A stretch of DNA of 64,000 bases from Eucommia ulmoides (GCA_016647705.1 CM028335.1:38632712-38696711), one strand, 5' to 3'; shown: positions 33,096 to 46,475, counted from the first letter of the stretch. Translations and numbers: made by a program. The notes: generated from the letters alone by a model not told the origin.

Positions 33096-34590
33096 TCTTT
33101 GTCCCAGCTTATCGTTGGTGGCTCTAACCTATTCCCGTAGGTTGTCATTAGTTCAATGGTTAGGGTCACACCACTGGGGCCTCAAACGGTTCATCGAGGA
33201 AGATTTTTCCAAATGCAGCTGGATTTGCTAGGATGCCTTATGAGTTCTGCCCGCAGCTTGGGCATGCCGTACTTCATCCCTTCATGGTGGATCCTTCCAT
33301 GTTCGGTTACCCGGTTCTTCTAAGGATCCTCATGGGCCTAGTAAAAAATGAACGCTGGGGGTCTGGTTTAACCTCGGGGGTTCGATGTCACACTTACGAT
33401 TTCTGGCCCGCAGGCGCGATTCGTCTCTTTCCGCACAATTCCTTTCTAATTCATATCGGAGGTCTCGCTGCCTAGGGAAAATATTTTCCTCCTAATTTTG
33501 TTCGTGTCGTGCCCTTCGTCCCCAGCTGGTAGTGGGCCGTATCTCATCGACAAGTGGCGCCACCTTTTTTGCAGTGCCGATGGGGGCAGAGGAAGATATC
33601 AAGGGTATGTCTTCTTGACGTGATTCCGAAGATTTTGGGCGAGATTCCAAACTTTTCTTACTATATCTTCCAGGAGTATTGGTGATTTTTTTGAGGGATT
33701 GTTCTCGAGGGTAAACGTGCAAAGTGACTGCCTCACGCTTTTTCCATTGTTAGTCATGATTCCCAATCTCAAAATGACCATTCAACTGAGAGCGTAAGAA
33801 CAATAGTATGTCGTTCCCATAGACAACACCAATCTGATAATGCTTGGAAATGGATCATCGGACACATTAACTTCGGAGATTGGGATAAATGGGTATGGTT
33901 GTCTCACTTTTTCTCAGTTTGGTTGCTACAAAATAATGCACTGCGGGTGGACCAGCCTACATTCCACTTCCGATGTGAGAATTAGTATAGGGTATTGAGA
34001 GAAAGGTATGTAGGTTTGCACAAAAAACACCGTAAGCTTCTCACAAACTTAGCGTTTGGTTGCACATAAGATTTCACATCCCTCAGACCTTTAGGGTTTA
34101 GACCTTTGTAAAGGATGTGAGAAGACTCATTTGGTAAGTCTTCTCTATTTCTCTGAATATCCAGATGGTAAGTGGCTCATATCTCAATTCCCTTTCCATA
34201 TAGATGGTTGGTATGGCAAGCAAATATTGTGAGATTATTATGGAAATGGTAATTTCTTTTATGGGAGAGGCGACTCTAATCGCCTTTGAAGTTGGAGCAT
34301 GAAAGCGGTCATGCCCTAGAAGGAATGACCCAAAATGGACATGGAGGTACGGAACAGACATGGAGACTTGAAGCGGGTATGGTGATCTAAAATGAAATAA
34401 TGACCAGAAGTGGGTATAATGATTCAGATCGAGAATAAAGATGGGCCCGTCTGACGGCGGATTTTGGGATTCGATCGGTTGTATACTTGAGGACATGTGG
34501 CGCCCTGCTATCTTTTGGCCGAATTTTCCCTTATCACTATTGAATTTATTATCATTTGAATCCCGGTGAGTTTGTTCCATATTTTCATTG
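33096..34590 (-). other. Probable leader, PBS and LTR of the same minus-strand gypsy remnant
   Basis: TCGTTCCCATAGACAACACC at about 33812-33831, followed by AATCTGATAATGC, looks like a decayed PBS next to an LTR start, as in related plant gypsy elements. Sequence to about 34590 would then be LTR. A 160-codon minus-strand open frame (34098-34580) lies in it and has no recognisable domain. All of this is inference from position. Confidence 0.4.
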
Positions 34591-34952
34591 AGCCTTTTAT
34601 TTGATTATCTTATCAATCTGAATTTTTGAATTGGATCTAGTTGTATATTTTCCATTGTGTGATTATCTAGATTAATTCTTTGATTGGAATATAATTATCA
34701 TTCTAGATCTTATATATTCATTTTTAGAATCATATTATAGTTGTACTGGTCTCATGAAAACACATTTCCTTAAACAATTTTTACAAGTTCCCTAAACTGT
34801 TCTCAACTAAACATTAAAATCATTTTTTTTTTGAGAAACACCTCATTAAGATCTAGAAGTTGTGATTTACTAGAAACAAATAGGATTGAATTGATCTACT
34901 TTTAAGATTCAGTAGATTGAAAATAGTAAGAACTAGCAACGCCGGTGTGATG

Positions 34953-35240
34953 CACCCTGGATTTTTTAAAACACTTTTTGAAAGATTTTTGAAACTATTT
35001 GATATTTTATAAAAGGGGTTTGGTTACGCATCGAGTTTTGAAAGAAAAGAAATAGAGTTGCCACACAACATTGAGTTTCATTGATGTACTAGATCATCAG
35101 ATTAGAATGCAAACATTTTTTTGTTAGTCAATCCTTTAAGTGAAAATGACTCATTTTTTAAAAGATATTTTTAAGAGATACTTAAGGGTTTGAAGGTCAA
35201 TCACAATTGGAGAAAGTGTTAGGTAACCCAAGATGTCTGT
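34953..35240 (-). repeat. Tat/Ogre-like LTR 3' end fragment (minus strand)
   Basis: The reverse complement reads CTTGGGTTACCTAACACTTTCTCC, then a GATTGACCTTCAAACCCTTAAG stretch, and ends CCAGGGTGCATCA. This matches the layout of the LTR ends at 22300-22630 and 42000-42313. Confidence 0.6.
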
Positions 35241-35252
35241 TTAATGACGTTG

Positions 35253-35287
<35 letters not shown>

Positions 35288-35521
35288 CTTTTTTGTTCTC
35301 TTTGAAGAATCTAATGACTAGTATTTTATGCTTTCTAAGTAGTCTATGCAGTGAGTTTTGGGTAGTGATCATGTCTAGATGGCTCAAGTCACTAGGTGTT
35401 GAGAGACCCTATGACTTAATCACTTGGACTAGTAAGATTGTCGATCAACCAATTCCCTTTGTGTGGCCACTTAGTGTTTAAAATCTTGCTAAGATCAGTC
35501 CTTTTCCTTTTCTTTTTTTTT

Positions 35522-35553
<32 letters not shown>

Positions 35554-36261
35554 TTTCAGAATATACATCTTGTGATTTGAAGTACAAAATAGAAATAAGA
35601 AACTATGCTAATCTCTAGGTCAACTTGCTCTATTTTTAGAGAGCCATTTTCTTACAATGGATTTATCGTCAAATTATTTCTCTAGCCATTCTATTTGACT
35701 TTTTCCTAATTTTTTTTGAAAGATCTGATGATTTTTTATTTTTTTTTACCACAGGAAAGCTAGTATTCTGATTCTTTGTAATTGCATGACTTTTAATTCA
35801 AGATCATCTGAGAGTTTTCAGAAGGTCTAGTTGTTCTCTCTTTTTTAGAAAATGACCTATTGGTCGGTGATATTCACGTTAATTAAATGTTAACTTTACC
35901 CGAGGTCCTTGGGATAGAATATGTGTAACGGTTCCAAATCGAAGATTGGCCTTTTTCCGGCTTTCCTAAGCATTTTTAACGTCTTACTGTATCTGGTTGA
36001 GATTAGAGATTTATATTTTTGTTCCCATTGGATGATGGTCCAACTTAGTATTCCAATTATATTATCACAGTTTTGATCATTCTTCAAGCATGAATCATAA
36101 TGCTCAATTTGATTTCTTAAACACATTAAAATAACTATTTGAATTATACTTTAGCAAAACAATATGCATTTCATTGAAAATTTAAACCATTACAAGGAAA
36201 TCCTCTTCCACTCAAAAGGATAGTTAAGTGAAAGGGTGGGTGCAAGATGATCCAAGTTTTA
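35241..36261. other. Low-complexity and unassigned sequence
   Basis: It contains an ATT microsatellite (about 35250-35287), a nearly pure poly-T tract (about 35511-35557), and otherwise unassigned AT-rich DNA. A 76-codon minus-strand frame (35896-36126) is unrecognised. Confidence 0.5.
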
Positions 36262-36780
36262 CTAGAAGAACCCTAAAGATCTAGAATGGGATTCAAAATA
36301 TAGGACCTCCTTGCTCCCTGAAAACCTATATACTTGAACCATATTATCCATTGAGGCTCTATAACCCCGGCCAGAATAAGATCCGTGACACAGTACTTGA
36401 GATGATAACAATGGTTGCTGTGGTGGCCGGCTGCCCGTGAATGGTATGCGTAGAACATGTTGGGGTTGAAATTGTAGGCTTGGGGATTCTGGACATGTGG
36501 TAGAATGGGGCTCAAGCCTTGTGCCCTTCAGATGCTCCTTGAAGATGCGGGAGAAGAAAATTCGCAATTGTTTGAATTGTCTTTGATTGCAATTTGAATT
36601 TTTGGAAGTTGGGTGCCAACGTAATTTTTTGTAAGGAGGTTGGGCTAATGGATAGCTGTGAAGTTCGTAATTGATGGAAAATGGAGGTTGACGGACATTA
36701 TTAGGGTACATTGGTTGTTGCTTTGGGTAGGGTGCATATGGAGGAGTTTCTAGAGATGGGATAGGTTGTTGAGGCATCCC
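36262..36780 (-). pseudogene. Tat/Ogre-like gag C-terminus fused to an LTR end
   Basis: One minus-strand frame gives a proline/glutamine-rich linker (PYAPYPKQQPMYPNNVRQPP). A second frame from about 36515 gives a zinc-knuckle-like motif, MFYAYHSRAAGHHSNHCYHL, followed by LKYCVTDLILAGVIEP, typical of Tat gag ends. The apparent start MPQQP lies at the LTR end (CCGGGATGCC), so the ATG is supplied by LTR sequence after a deletion that removed PBS, leader and most of gag. There is at least one frameshift. Confidence 0.7.
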
Positions 36781-37144
36781 GGATTTTGGATAAAGATAAA
36801 GAAGAAAGCGAGAAAAGAGGAAGACGCAATTTGATTTCCTCTTTCTTGAAATTCTAAGAAATCAGTTTATTTTAAAAAGCAATTTTAGTGGCTTTTCTAG
36901 GCGCCGGTTTTGAAAACGTTATTTGAACTAGGATTTATTTAAAAAATAGAGTTCTCATCTAGCATTGAGTTAAATGGTGTGCTAGGTCACCGAAATTTTG
37001 AAAATTATTTTTATTTTAAGATAAGGCCAAAGTTTTGACTGGAAAAATACTAGGTTTTTACCAGATATTTCTTTTAAGTTCGAGGGTCAGTTATGCTCAG
37101 AGAAGATATTAGGCATCCCAAGACACATGTCCAAAGACATGAAC
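36781..37144 (-). repeat. Tat/Ogre-like LTR 3' part (minus strand), head to head with next LTR
   Basis: The reverse complement matches 41935-42313: GGGATGCCTAATATCTTCTC, CATAACTGACCCTCGAACTT, CACACCATTTAAC and CGCCTAGAAAAGCC. It abuts the start of a plus-strand LTR of the same family at 37145. Confidence 0.7.
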
Positions 37145-37768
37145 TATAGATACCATATTTTGTCCCGCCCAATTAGTGTCGAATCGGAAGTATAAGTTCA
37201 GATAAACTTTAAACTTAGGTTTAAAGGGAATGAATTATTACCTCAAATTACACTAGATATCACACTAAATGTTACGAAAAACACCAAAAATACATGAAAA
37301 ACACAAAACTGTTGAATTTGACTGAATTAGGTTAAGTAAAAGTTTCGGGTTAACCTAAAAATTTCTAAAGTTAAAGGGGGACTAAGATGAATTTGTTAAA
37401 GAATGATTTTATCACCTTTAATATAAATAAAAATTAGCTACTACCCTTTAATCACAGGACATTTCAACAATTTACCTTTGTTACTAAAAACATAAAATTA
37501 GTTTCTAACATTTACTATCACCGGTTTCGTCTATTCGATGCGAAAAATACGTTTTCAAATAAGTGATTAAAGTTCTAATATCTATAAAACAAATTCAAAA
37601 GACCCAAATCAAGGCATAAAAATGACATGACAAATCCAAGTTACCCAAAGTAACTAAGGATTAATACTCGGTTCGAAATCGGCCAAACCAAAATAATCTT
37701 GACTAACCATCAAAGCCCATTGAATCAAGGGCCCAACCAACCATTTCATGACTCATAAATAATCATTT

Positions 37769-39815
37769 TGTCGGCCCAATGGAATATCCAAGAAATACTT
37801 CAATAAAACAAATAATTAATTTTAATCCTAAATTAATTATTATCTTTATATCACAGCGGAATTATCAAATCAACTAAGTGCACACCAAACAACAATAATA
37901 AAATAAAGATTGCAGTACATCAAAAATTTATACTGGTTCACTAAGCTACTATTGGCTAATCTAATCCTCTGAGCCCCACGGAGAATCGCACCCACTAATA
38001 CTCAAGATCCATTTAAAGGTAGGAACCAAACCCTCACTACGATTCTTTTACAAGCTCAGAATCAATCTTTACAAAATCATTTTCACAGGTTAAGAAAGAA
38101 CCTCTACTTGTTATAGGCTAAAAAATAACCTAATTCTTTTTAACACAAAGGCAAAAAAATCAAAACCTTACCAGCTCTCCAAATATCATTTTACCTGGTA
38201 AGGATTGAACCATTACAAAATTCACACAAATTAATTCTATTAAGGAAGAATTACTATCTCAATCTCTTTACAGGAAGAGACTAAAATCGACTGCCCTTTG
38301 ATTAAATACCCCCAACAGTATTTAATCCATCACACTACTCACAAAAATAAATTGATAAGCAAATTATCTCACTCGGAGCTTCTACCACCCCAGATAAATT
38401 AAAACTCGATTAATATCCCAAAACTAGTGATAGAAATGTGAGATACTCAAAAATCTGATTTCTAACAAAAGATAGGTGGCACGTAATTTAGCACGTAATT
38501 AGATTCAAGAAATTGTTTATAAAATATTTTCTTCAATAAAAATCAGAAACAATTTCTAAAGATCAATTTCTAAAAATTGAACAAACAATACAATATAGAA
38601 AGTAATTGGAAAGATCTCACCCGGAATCCATCGAAAAAAATAATTAGAGCGTAGTTGCCTCAGATTCGGTAATAGTAATGATCAATAGCCAATGATTATC
38701 AAGATTGTCTCTTAGAATAGCTCTCACAAAAACTTAGTATGATATCTCTTAGAAAAGCTCAATATGATCTCTTAATCTCTCTTAACCACTCTTAATGATA
38801 TGAAAAATGCAGGTCTATATATATGGGATATAAATCACATCTCTAACGGCTAGTTCCCATATATCATGACACTTAAATGCTCTCTTAAACCCTTTATATC
38901 ATTATGACTTCATTTTAGTTCAATTCACTTAATTATAGGTTTTAAATCTCTCTATTAAGTCCCAAAATATTTCTCAATCTTAATTAAATTGAATAGAAAC
39001 AATTTTATGTACCAAATTGAGAAACATTAAAACTTAATGAACTAAATCAATAGGAATTAAATAATAGGTGTAGCATATCTTAAATATCATAAAATCCCTA
39101 AAATTTCTCACAAATCCCAACAAAAAATGGCTACTTTTATATATGAATTCAGAATCCTCAATATCCTGAAACTACGCCAACAGTCGACCGACCAGTCGAC
39201 TGCTTAATTTAGGATGTAGCCAATCTAAAGATTTTGTGCCCATCGGTCAACCTATCTGTCGACTTAGAGATTCAGAGAGTTCTATTTTCCTTTACCGATC
39301 GACTTACCTATCGACTTAGAGATTCAGAGAGTTCCATTTCTCTTTATCGGTCGACCTACCTGTCGACTGAGAGATATAGAGAGTTTAACTTGTTTTGTCC
39401 GGTCGACTTACCAGTCGACTTATGCATGCTGGATCTCTTTTCGAAACTCGTTTTTAATAAATTCTCATTTACGTTTTTGCCCCTTTAACCATTTTCTTTT
39501 CTTAATTAACTCCACTAAATACTTAACTCTAATTTTAATTAATTATAAATATTTCTTTTTCAATTACATATTTATAAAAATTATTTAAAAATCTTTTTGT
39601 GTTGTGTGTGATCCTAATTGGGATATTAAGAGTTGAAATTTAAACCTGAGTTGTTTTCCCTAGATTCTTCAAATTCTTCAACCTCTTAATTCCTTCACCA
39701 TCTTTATTATCAAATCTTCATCACTCGAAACTAATAAACTGAAACACTTAAACAAACCGTTAGTTCCACAAAAAATATCAACGTTTAATTGTCCATCAAA
39801 ATCTTAAGATCAACA
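37769..39815. mobile_element. Probable solo LTR inside the Tat LTR, TSD CATTT
   Basis: The 2047-bp insertion begins TGTCGGCCC and ends GATCAACA. It is flanked by CATTT at 37764-37768 and 39816-39820, and the surrounding Tat LTR is continuous once it is removed. No PBS, PPT or ORF is visible, so a solo LTR is more likely than a whole element. The length and the TGT...ACA ends would suit a Copia LTR, but the superfamily is not proven. Confidence 0.7.
39181..39430. repeat. GTCGAC-containing tandem repeat in the solo LTR
   Basis: Four units of about 60 bp: a CGRTCGACYTACCWRTCGACT pair of palindromes followed by TAGAGATTCAGAGAGTT. They start near 39181, 39243, 39296 and 39349, with a last pair near 39402. 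Confidence 0.75.
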
Positions 39816-42317
39816 CATTTAAATGACCAAGATACCCCTAATATGTTATATAACAAAATATCTAGGGAAACAACTAAGTTACTTAGGAAGTAACTAACTA
39901 TTATCGAAACGAAACCAATCTAGTTCACCACCTTGCATACATTTAATGTCCATCCCATCAAGCTTTTAATGCTTCAGATGACATGGAGGGACTAGATTCA
40001 AAGCACTAAGATATTTTGAACAAAATATCTTTGGGTTACCTAAAACACTTGAAATGTAACTACCCATTACAAGGAAATCTGAGTCGATTCGATCTAAATC
40101 AAACTAATTCAAGGTCCATCACATCAAGAGCTTCTATCAAGTATTAAATTCCCAATGACTCATCAAGACCAAATACATTGAACCCTAAAAGAATTAATGA
40201 CAACTAAATCAAAATAGTGAAAGTGACCAATACTTAGTCCTTACCAAATTGGAACATCACTTCAAGCTATTAATGACCCCATGTGCCACCAATCATATCC
40301 AAGGAAGGGTAATAATAAATAATGTTTGGTAGTCATTACCAATGATTGCAAAAAGATATTTAAAGATTTGGTAATCATTACCAACTCTTTGAAAATATTA
40401 CCAAGTATTCTAAATTCGTTTAAGCCAAAGCAACATCAAGACAAGAGGAGATGACTCCTAAGCCAAGGATCATCCTAGGATGGTCTACGCATTGCCCAAT
40501 GCACAGACCCCAGGACTGTAAATACTGAGGTTTGTTTTCACAATTTCAAGAGTTGGAACCCTTACTTTCTTTCTCTGAGCTTGGGTAGTGCTCTCGGATC
40601 TCTTGGGTTTCCAAAATTTTACTTCAATAAACACCTAAAAATTCTGTTGAAATACTACCTTGAATGATATCTTGAGGATCTTAGAAGAAGATTTCAAGAG
40701 GTTGAAGGCGAACAATCGAGGACAACGAAGAAGATCCAAAGAAGAAGAGAAAGGTCATAATTTAGGGAATACTACTTCACCTAAGTTAGGTATGTCTTCC
40801 TAAACCTCCTTTGATTTTTGTCTTAAATATATGCATTATGATTGTACATAGCATGTTCATTTAGTTTTAATATTTATATTTCATATACATACATATATGA
40901 ATTATGATCAAAGCAAAAGACATCAAAAACATGTAAAAAAACATCAAAATGATGACAAAAATCATCAAACCATATAAAAAATAGTTCACAAACATCAAGA
41001 ACATAAAAAAACATCTGAGAACATGTTAAGAACATGTGAGGACAAAAAACATTCGAGAACAAGTTAAGAACATGTGAGGATTCTATACAAAACATCTATC
41101 GCAGCATGAGTTATGCATAGTCTCTGTGATTTTCTCATGAACACATCTAATTGAACTCCATTCAACTGTTAATCTAACCATATACAATTAATAACTGACT
41201 TACTTTACGGCTAAATGTCAAGATCACAACCTAGCACTAAGTCTTGAGGCTAGTGAATTGGCACCCTATATATATACTACACTATCGAGACCCTTGTGGT
41301 TAAAAATTTTGGATAAAGGGAGAACCTCTACTCCTTCAAAGATATATGTGAACCTTCTTCAGAAACCTTCCTTGTCTTTCTTAGTTACGAGTAGGACTAG
41401 CATATATATATATATAGTATTTTCTTTCTTTTCAACTAACAACTCAAATGCTAACACCAGTCTCACCAAAACAAAAGAGTTCGGTTGTGTGGTCCTTGAC
41501 AAAATCAAAGAGATCATTCACATATCATAGTATAATTCACGTTTTGTTTAAATAAAATCAGTTTTAACTTGCATAAATAAACAACATGCTGACCTGATTC
41601 TCATTGATCTGAGATACATAGGCAACCCACGTATGGGTTCGGTCACCTATCTAAATAAAAACCAGTTCTTCTTTGAAGAGTTGGGCTACATGTCAACCTG
41701 ATTCCCTATGTTTACTTGGATACGTAGGCAACCTTTATAAGGTTCGGTCGTTAAAAAATACAAAAAATATATCATTTTTATATATTGTTATTGGGTTGTT
41801 GTTGCTAGTTTATTTTAGTTTACCTACTTTCCATACATAAAAATACATAATAAAGACAAAAACATTAAAAAATGGAATTATTTTGTTAAGTGAAACCAAA
41901 TAAAATTTTGTGGACTTTGTTTAAAAGTGAATATCTCTTTAGACTGAGGTACTATTTTTGGACGGGTGTCTTAGGGTGCGTAAAACCTCCCCCGAGCATA
42001 ACTAACCCCCGAACTTAAAAAAATCTCTGATACAAGAGCTTTACGAGTCAAAACACGAGCTATTTAAAAAAAAAATGAACTTCTAAAATCCTAGTGACTA
42101 TCATACCATTTAACCCATGCTAGGTAGCGACTCTGTTTTCAACACAAATTCCAGGCCAAAGAAGTTTTCAAAACTGATGCCTAGAAAATCCCTTGAAAAT
42201 CATTTTAAAAAATGAATGGATTTGGAAGATTTCAAGAGGAAGGAATGAAAATTTATTTTCATCTTTTTCTCGATCTCTACTTCCTCATACTTTCAAATAA
42301 AATCCAGGGTGGGTCAA

Positions 42318-42336
42318 CTGACGACTCCACTGAAGG
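42318..42336 (+). other. Primer-binding site of the third Tat-like copy
   Basis: CTGACGACTCCACTGAAGG lies 4 bp after the LTR end. It is a diverged form of the site at 25355-25374. Confidence 0.5.
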
Positions 42337-43724
42337 CTTTAGGGTCAAGCCTTGTTGGAGTCTAAATCTATATTCATAGTTAAATAAAAATCAAGAAAGA
42401 TATCTTTGGTTTATCAAACATAAAAAAATTCCCTAAAAAAATATATAATAATAAACATTTAATTCCATATGTATACACTAGCATGCATCTATTTATTGTC
42501 TTTACATTACTGTCATTTACTTTACTGTCTTTTAATTCTGCATTTAAATTACAGTCTTTAAATTTCTGTATTTCATTTCTGTATACTCTCCAATGCACAA
42601 GCACTACTTTTGCATTGCATAACATGATGAAAAAACCCAAGTTGTAACCCTCTTAGGGATAGAGAAGCTGGCAGTAGGGGCTAAAGTCGTGCGATTTAAC
42701 CACCCTGACCTAAGCTCTTAAATCTTTAGGATAGAAAAAGGAGTTAGTAGAAGAAAGGTCTGGCGATTTATCTCTTGAGATCCGGCTGCAAAACTTGCCT
42801 CGCTCAGACCACAAACCAACAATGGAGTTCTCTCGGAGAGGACGCCAAAGGTTTGAAGGTCTTAGAACTGAGCTTTCTAGGATACATTTGTAGAAAATCC
42901 ATGAACTACATATATTAAGCCTAGGATAGAGGATATCCAAAATCCTATTTTGCTTAGGTCACTATCTTGGAGAGAGGTTTTGTTTTTTTATCTTTTGTAC
43001 AATTATCCATGTAATTGTTATACTAGGTAGACAGAATAAAATTTCTGGGACAAATAGGGGCATAATAGATGATGTAAGAATTCTTATTCTATCCCACTCA
43101 TTTCTAGTTTACTCTACATCAAAAAATGTTTTCAAAAAATGGAATACAGAGCAAGTTGGAAGAGAGAACAAGAATCCTTAAGTTACCTAATATAATAAAC
43201 CCTCAATACAAATATCAAATCACTAATGCCCATTTCATCCATGATAATGCACTTAAAACTTACTCTAATAAAATCATAAATATATTTGTCTTTAAATAAA
43301 AATCCCACCTCAAATAAACAAAAACAAATAGCCTTTTCTAAACAAAACTACCTAAAATTTTATCCGCTAAAGACAACATGAAGTAATCTACTTTGATCGT
43401 GCAATATCACGCCTAGCTTACCAAGACATAAGAAAGTGTCATTATGTAGTTGAATCAAGACTATGCGATCTAATAGTAAACATACCTTAGGTCATATTTC
43501 CCTAGGAGATACATGTCACGTCTTACGCATAGTGTCATTTCCCATAAAACCTATACAGCTGGAATTATGCACCACAAGAAAGACATTTTGTTTTAGGTTT
43601 AAAACACCTTAATTAGGTTAAAAAAAATTCTAATAAGAATCCAATTAATGCTCACTAGTCAGAATATGAAAACAAAGTCACCCTCAGTAGGACATCTTGA
43701 ATTCAAAGATGTTCTAAACCCTTC
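42337..43724 (+). other. Tat-like leader and unassigned internal sequence
   Basis: 42337-43000 matches the leader at 25375-26200. 43000-43724 has no ORF and no recognised family; no gag is visible between this leader and the following array, so the element is largely deleted. Confidence 0.55.
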
Positions 43725-44110
43725 ATCAAGTCCAAGGAAGTGATCATCCATCTTTTGAGGAATAAAAGGAAAATTATGTTATTAAGTCCTAGGAACAATG
43801 ATCATTTGTTTGAGGCAGAAGAAAGAAAACAATCCTCTAAATAAATCCTAGAAGAAATTATCCATATTTTCTGAGTAAGAAAAAGATGAGTCTGCCATCA
43901 AGTTCTATGAGCAACGATCCCGACTTTGAAAAACAAAAAAAGAAAAAAAAAACGCGGATAATTCTGTCATTAAGTCTTAAGAACCATGATCCACGTCTTT
44001 AGGAAAGAAAATGACAAGTTTGCCTTAGAGTTCTAGGAAGAATGATCGATATCTTGGGGATAAAAAGGTCAATCCTGCCATAGTCCTAAGATGACTGTAA
44101 CTTCTAAATT
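43725..44110 (+). repeat. Degenerate tandem array of about 60-bp units before an LTR
   Basis: About six units share AAGTCCTAGGAACAATGATCC, then a CTTTGAGGAAAGAAAA-like purine stretch and CAATCCTGCCAT. Starts are near 43730, 43783, 43843, 43901, 43972 and 44030. Confidence 0.7.
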
Positions 44111-44450
44111 TAAGGATAAATTGAAAATTGCAAGTTACCCTGGTCCTACGAAACCAAGTCCAAGCTGAGAACTGTCCAAAACATATATGAGAGTTGCTTG
44201 CTAGAGCTACATCTTCCTAGAATCGTATTACATATAGCATGAACATAATCATCCATTCATATAGACTTATTCATACATAGGAAAGAATACAATCATGCAC
44301 AAAGATAGAAAAAAAATTCATCCTTAAAGTTCATTATAAAAAATTTAGGTTTTTAATCACATAAATCCTAGAAAATTTGCTTTAAGTAACTTCTAGTACA
44401 AGCCATCCAAGATACACTCACAAGATAAAAAAATGGACCCTATCCTTCTA

Positions 44451-44988
44451 TGGACACCGCATTTTGTCCACCCATGCATGGCATTTTAGGAAAAAACAAA
44501 AATAGAAAAAATAAAATAAAAAATAAAAATAATGATTTTTGCCAATTCAATTATTTATGAATTTTGAGAATTTCCAAATAAAAATGGAGGGTCAATTTAA
44601 AGGTTTCAAGAATTAATACAAACTTGAATTTTGCAATTCGAAATCTTATTGGCTTCATTAGAGTTTTGAAATAATAAATTAAGTCTCCAAGATTTAAATT
44701 AAAATCTCCAAAATCCAATAAAGTCGAAAAGTTATCCAATTGTGGGTTTTGAATCAAAATTGTTCGTTTTGAAAAGATATTTTGGGACTAAATTGAAAAT
44801 TTGAAATATTGATATTTTGACTTGGATTTTGAAATTAATATTTGAAATGTTTAATTAATCTAAAAATAAGTTAAATGAAAGCCTCATAATTTCAATTGGT
44901 CCCCCTGAACAAGCTATTTGAGACAATTTATCTAATTAGAAAGTTTAGGGGTCTAATTGAAAATTTTAAAAAACTTTAAATTGGCATC
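44451..44988 (+). repeat. Tat-like LTR of a second family, first part (interrupted by D)
   Basis: It begins TGGACACCGCATTTTGTCCACCC, a typical Tat/Ogre-style LTR start, and continues with AT-rich 'AATTGAAAATTT' phrases. The last five bases, GCATC (44984-44988), are duplicated at 55549-55553 after element D. Confidence 0.65.
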
Positions 44989-46475
44989 TAGTAGGCGCGC
45001 GAAATGTGCACGCCTACTTACGCTGTCAAGTATACGAGGTCTAAGTTTTAATATAGTGGATCTTGAATATCGGATATCGTTCCCACAAAGAAAAGTGTGA
45101 ATAATTGAATTGAATACCGCAATTGACGTAATCTCATGTTATCCTGACGACAGAAGACATGAATTGAAATTAAACTAAGCTAAACTACAATTAGTGGGTT
45201 AATTCTAACAAGGTTTATTAATTAGGGATTTATTTTGTTCACTTAATACACGTTTGATTTCGTTTAGTTAACAATAACGGAGTTTAGGTATCCGACAATC
45301 TCGGTTCGTAAACTCCTCCGCCACCTTTTCCGAGTGTAAGATGAGGGAATACGCGACTTCGTGTCTACGAAGAGGTCCCCCTCAATGTATTAATGACTCT
45401 AGGATGTGTGAGTCTTGACCCAACGTCATCGATTGCATACTAACTAACGCCCTCCCGAGTCGTTAGATCGTAATGATGTGTTTACCCTAGTCCGAATCCA
45501 GGGTTACCTCTCCCGAGTGTCAAACCCTAGATTCTCAAATCCAACCCTAATACCATTACAAGCATATTAATATCATCATCAAATGATAAACACAATCGGA
45601 CTTAAAAGCAACAATCATTAAAGAAACATATATTAAACCAAATGAGTATTTACACAACTACACATTTTCCTAACTAATCTCTAAATTACACTAACATGTT
45701 CTTAGCCAATGCAATAATAAATAAAGATGAGATCATCATTATCAACAATAAATCATTAAATACAAATATGGAAACAAGGGAAGAAAATCCAAATCTCAAA
45801 GTGGAGTAGTCCACTTTCGCCAAAGAACAATCTTCCCGAGCTTCCTTTTCTCCGTTGATGAACTTCTTCTTCTAGCTCTTCAAGGATTGGCCAAGAACAC
45901 CTCTTGAAACTAATCTAATCTAACTAAGGTGGAAGGGAACTCTCAAGAACAACCAAGCCGTCTCCCACGTCTAAGGTAAGGGTCTAAGGGGTCTAAATGT
46001 CCTTTAGGTTTGGTGGAGAAAAAGGGTTAAAATGAGGGATTTGGAAAATATTTTCAAAATATCTAAAAATAGATATTTCTGTGCAAAGTGTCACCGCCTA
46101 AGCGGTGGTTCACCGCTTAGGCGATGGACTTAAGTTGGTTAAGTTTTCATCAGATCTTCGCCTAGGCGGTGGTTTATCCGCCTAGGCAGTGGCTGCTGGC
46201 ATATCATTCTGATCTATTCTCGTCTAGGCCGGTGGTTTTCTCGCCTAGGCGGTGGTTCAGCCCTTCAGCACTCCAACATTCCACCTCTTTTCCACCTAGG
46301 CGGTGGTCTTCATTCACTGAAACCCTATTTTGCACATTTTCTTCACCGTTTTCACTTGTTTATCGCCCTTTAACGTCATTTCCCTATTCTAAACTAAAAC
46401 ACAATTAAATATAACTAAAACGCTTGAAAACTAACAAATCCGGTTTAGAAATAGATTGGTTTTTCACACCTATCA
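44989..46475 (-). repeat. Element D 3' LTR (1487 bp)
   Basis: It begins TAGTAGGCGCGCG and ends CACCTATCA. Hairpin units are at about 46092-46310; the first is a near-perfect inverted repeat CACCGCCTAAGCGGTG-GTT-CACCGCTTAGGCGATG. Confidence 0.85.

Larger units (their letters stand above)
37145..42313 (+). repeat. Tat/Ogre-like LTR, third copy, interrupted by a solo LTR
   Basis: It begins TATAGATACCATATTTTGTCCCGCC, a mutated TG start, and ends AATCCAGGGTGGG before a PBS. Excluding the insertion at 37769-39820 it is about 3.1 kb. Two units with GATACATAGGCAACCCACG and GATACGTAGGCAACC lie at about 41600-41740. Short open frames within it are not recognisable. Confidence 0.75.

Noticed and set aside
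34098-34580. 160-codon open frame on the minus strand
   Set aside because: It lies in probable LTR sequence, with no family resemblance and unusual composition; treated as chance.
40874-41095. 73-codon minus-strand open frame rich in F, C and V
   Set aside because: It is the reverse strand of a short ACATCAAGAACAT-type repeat inside the Tat LTR.
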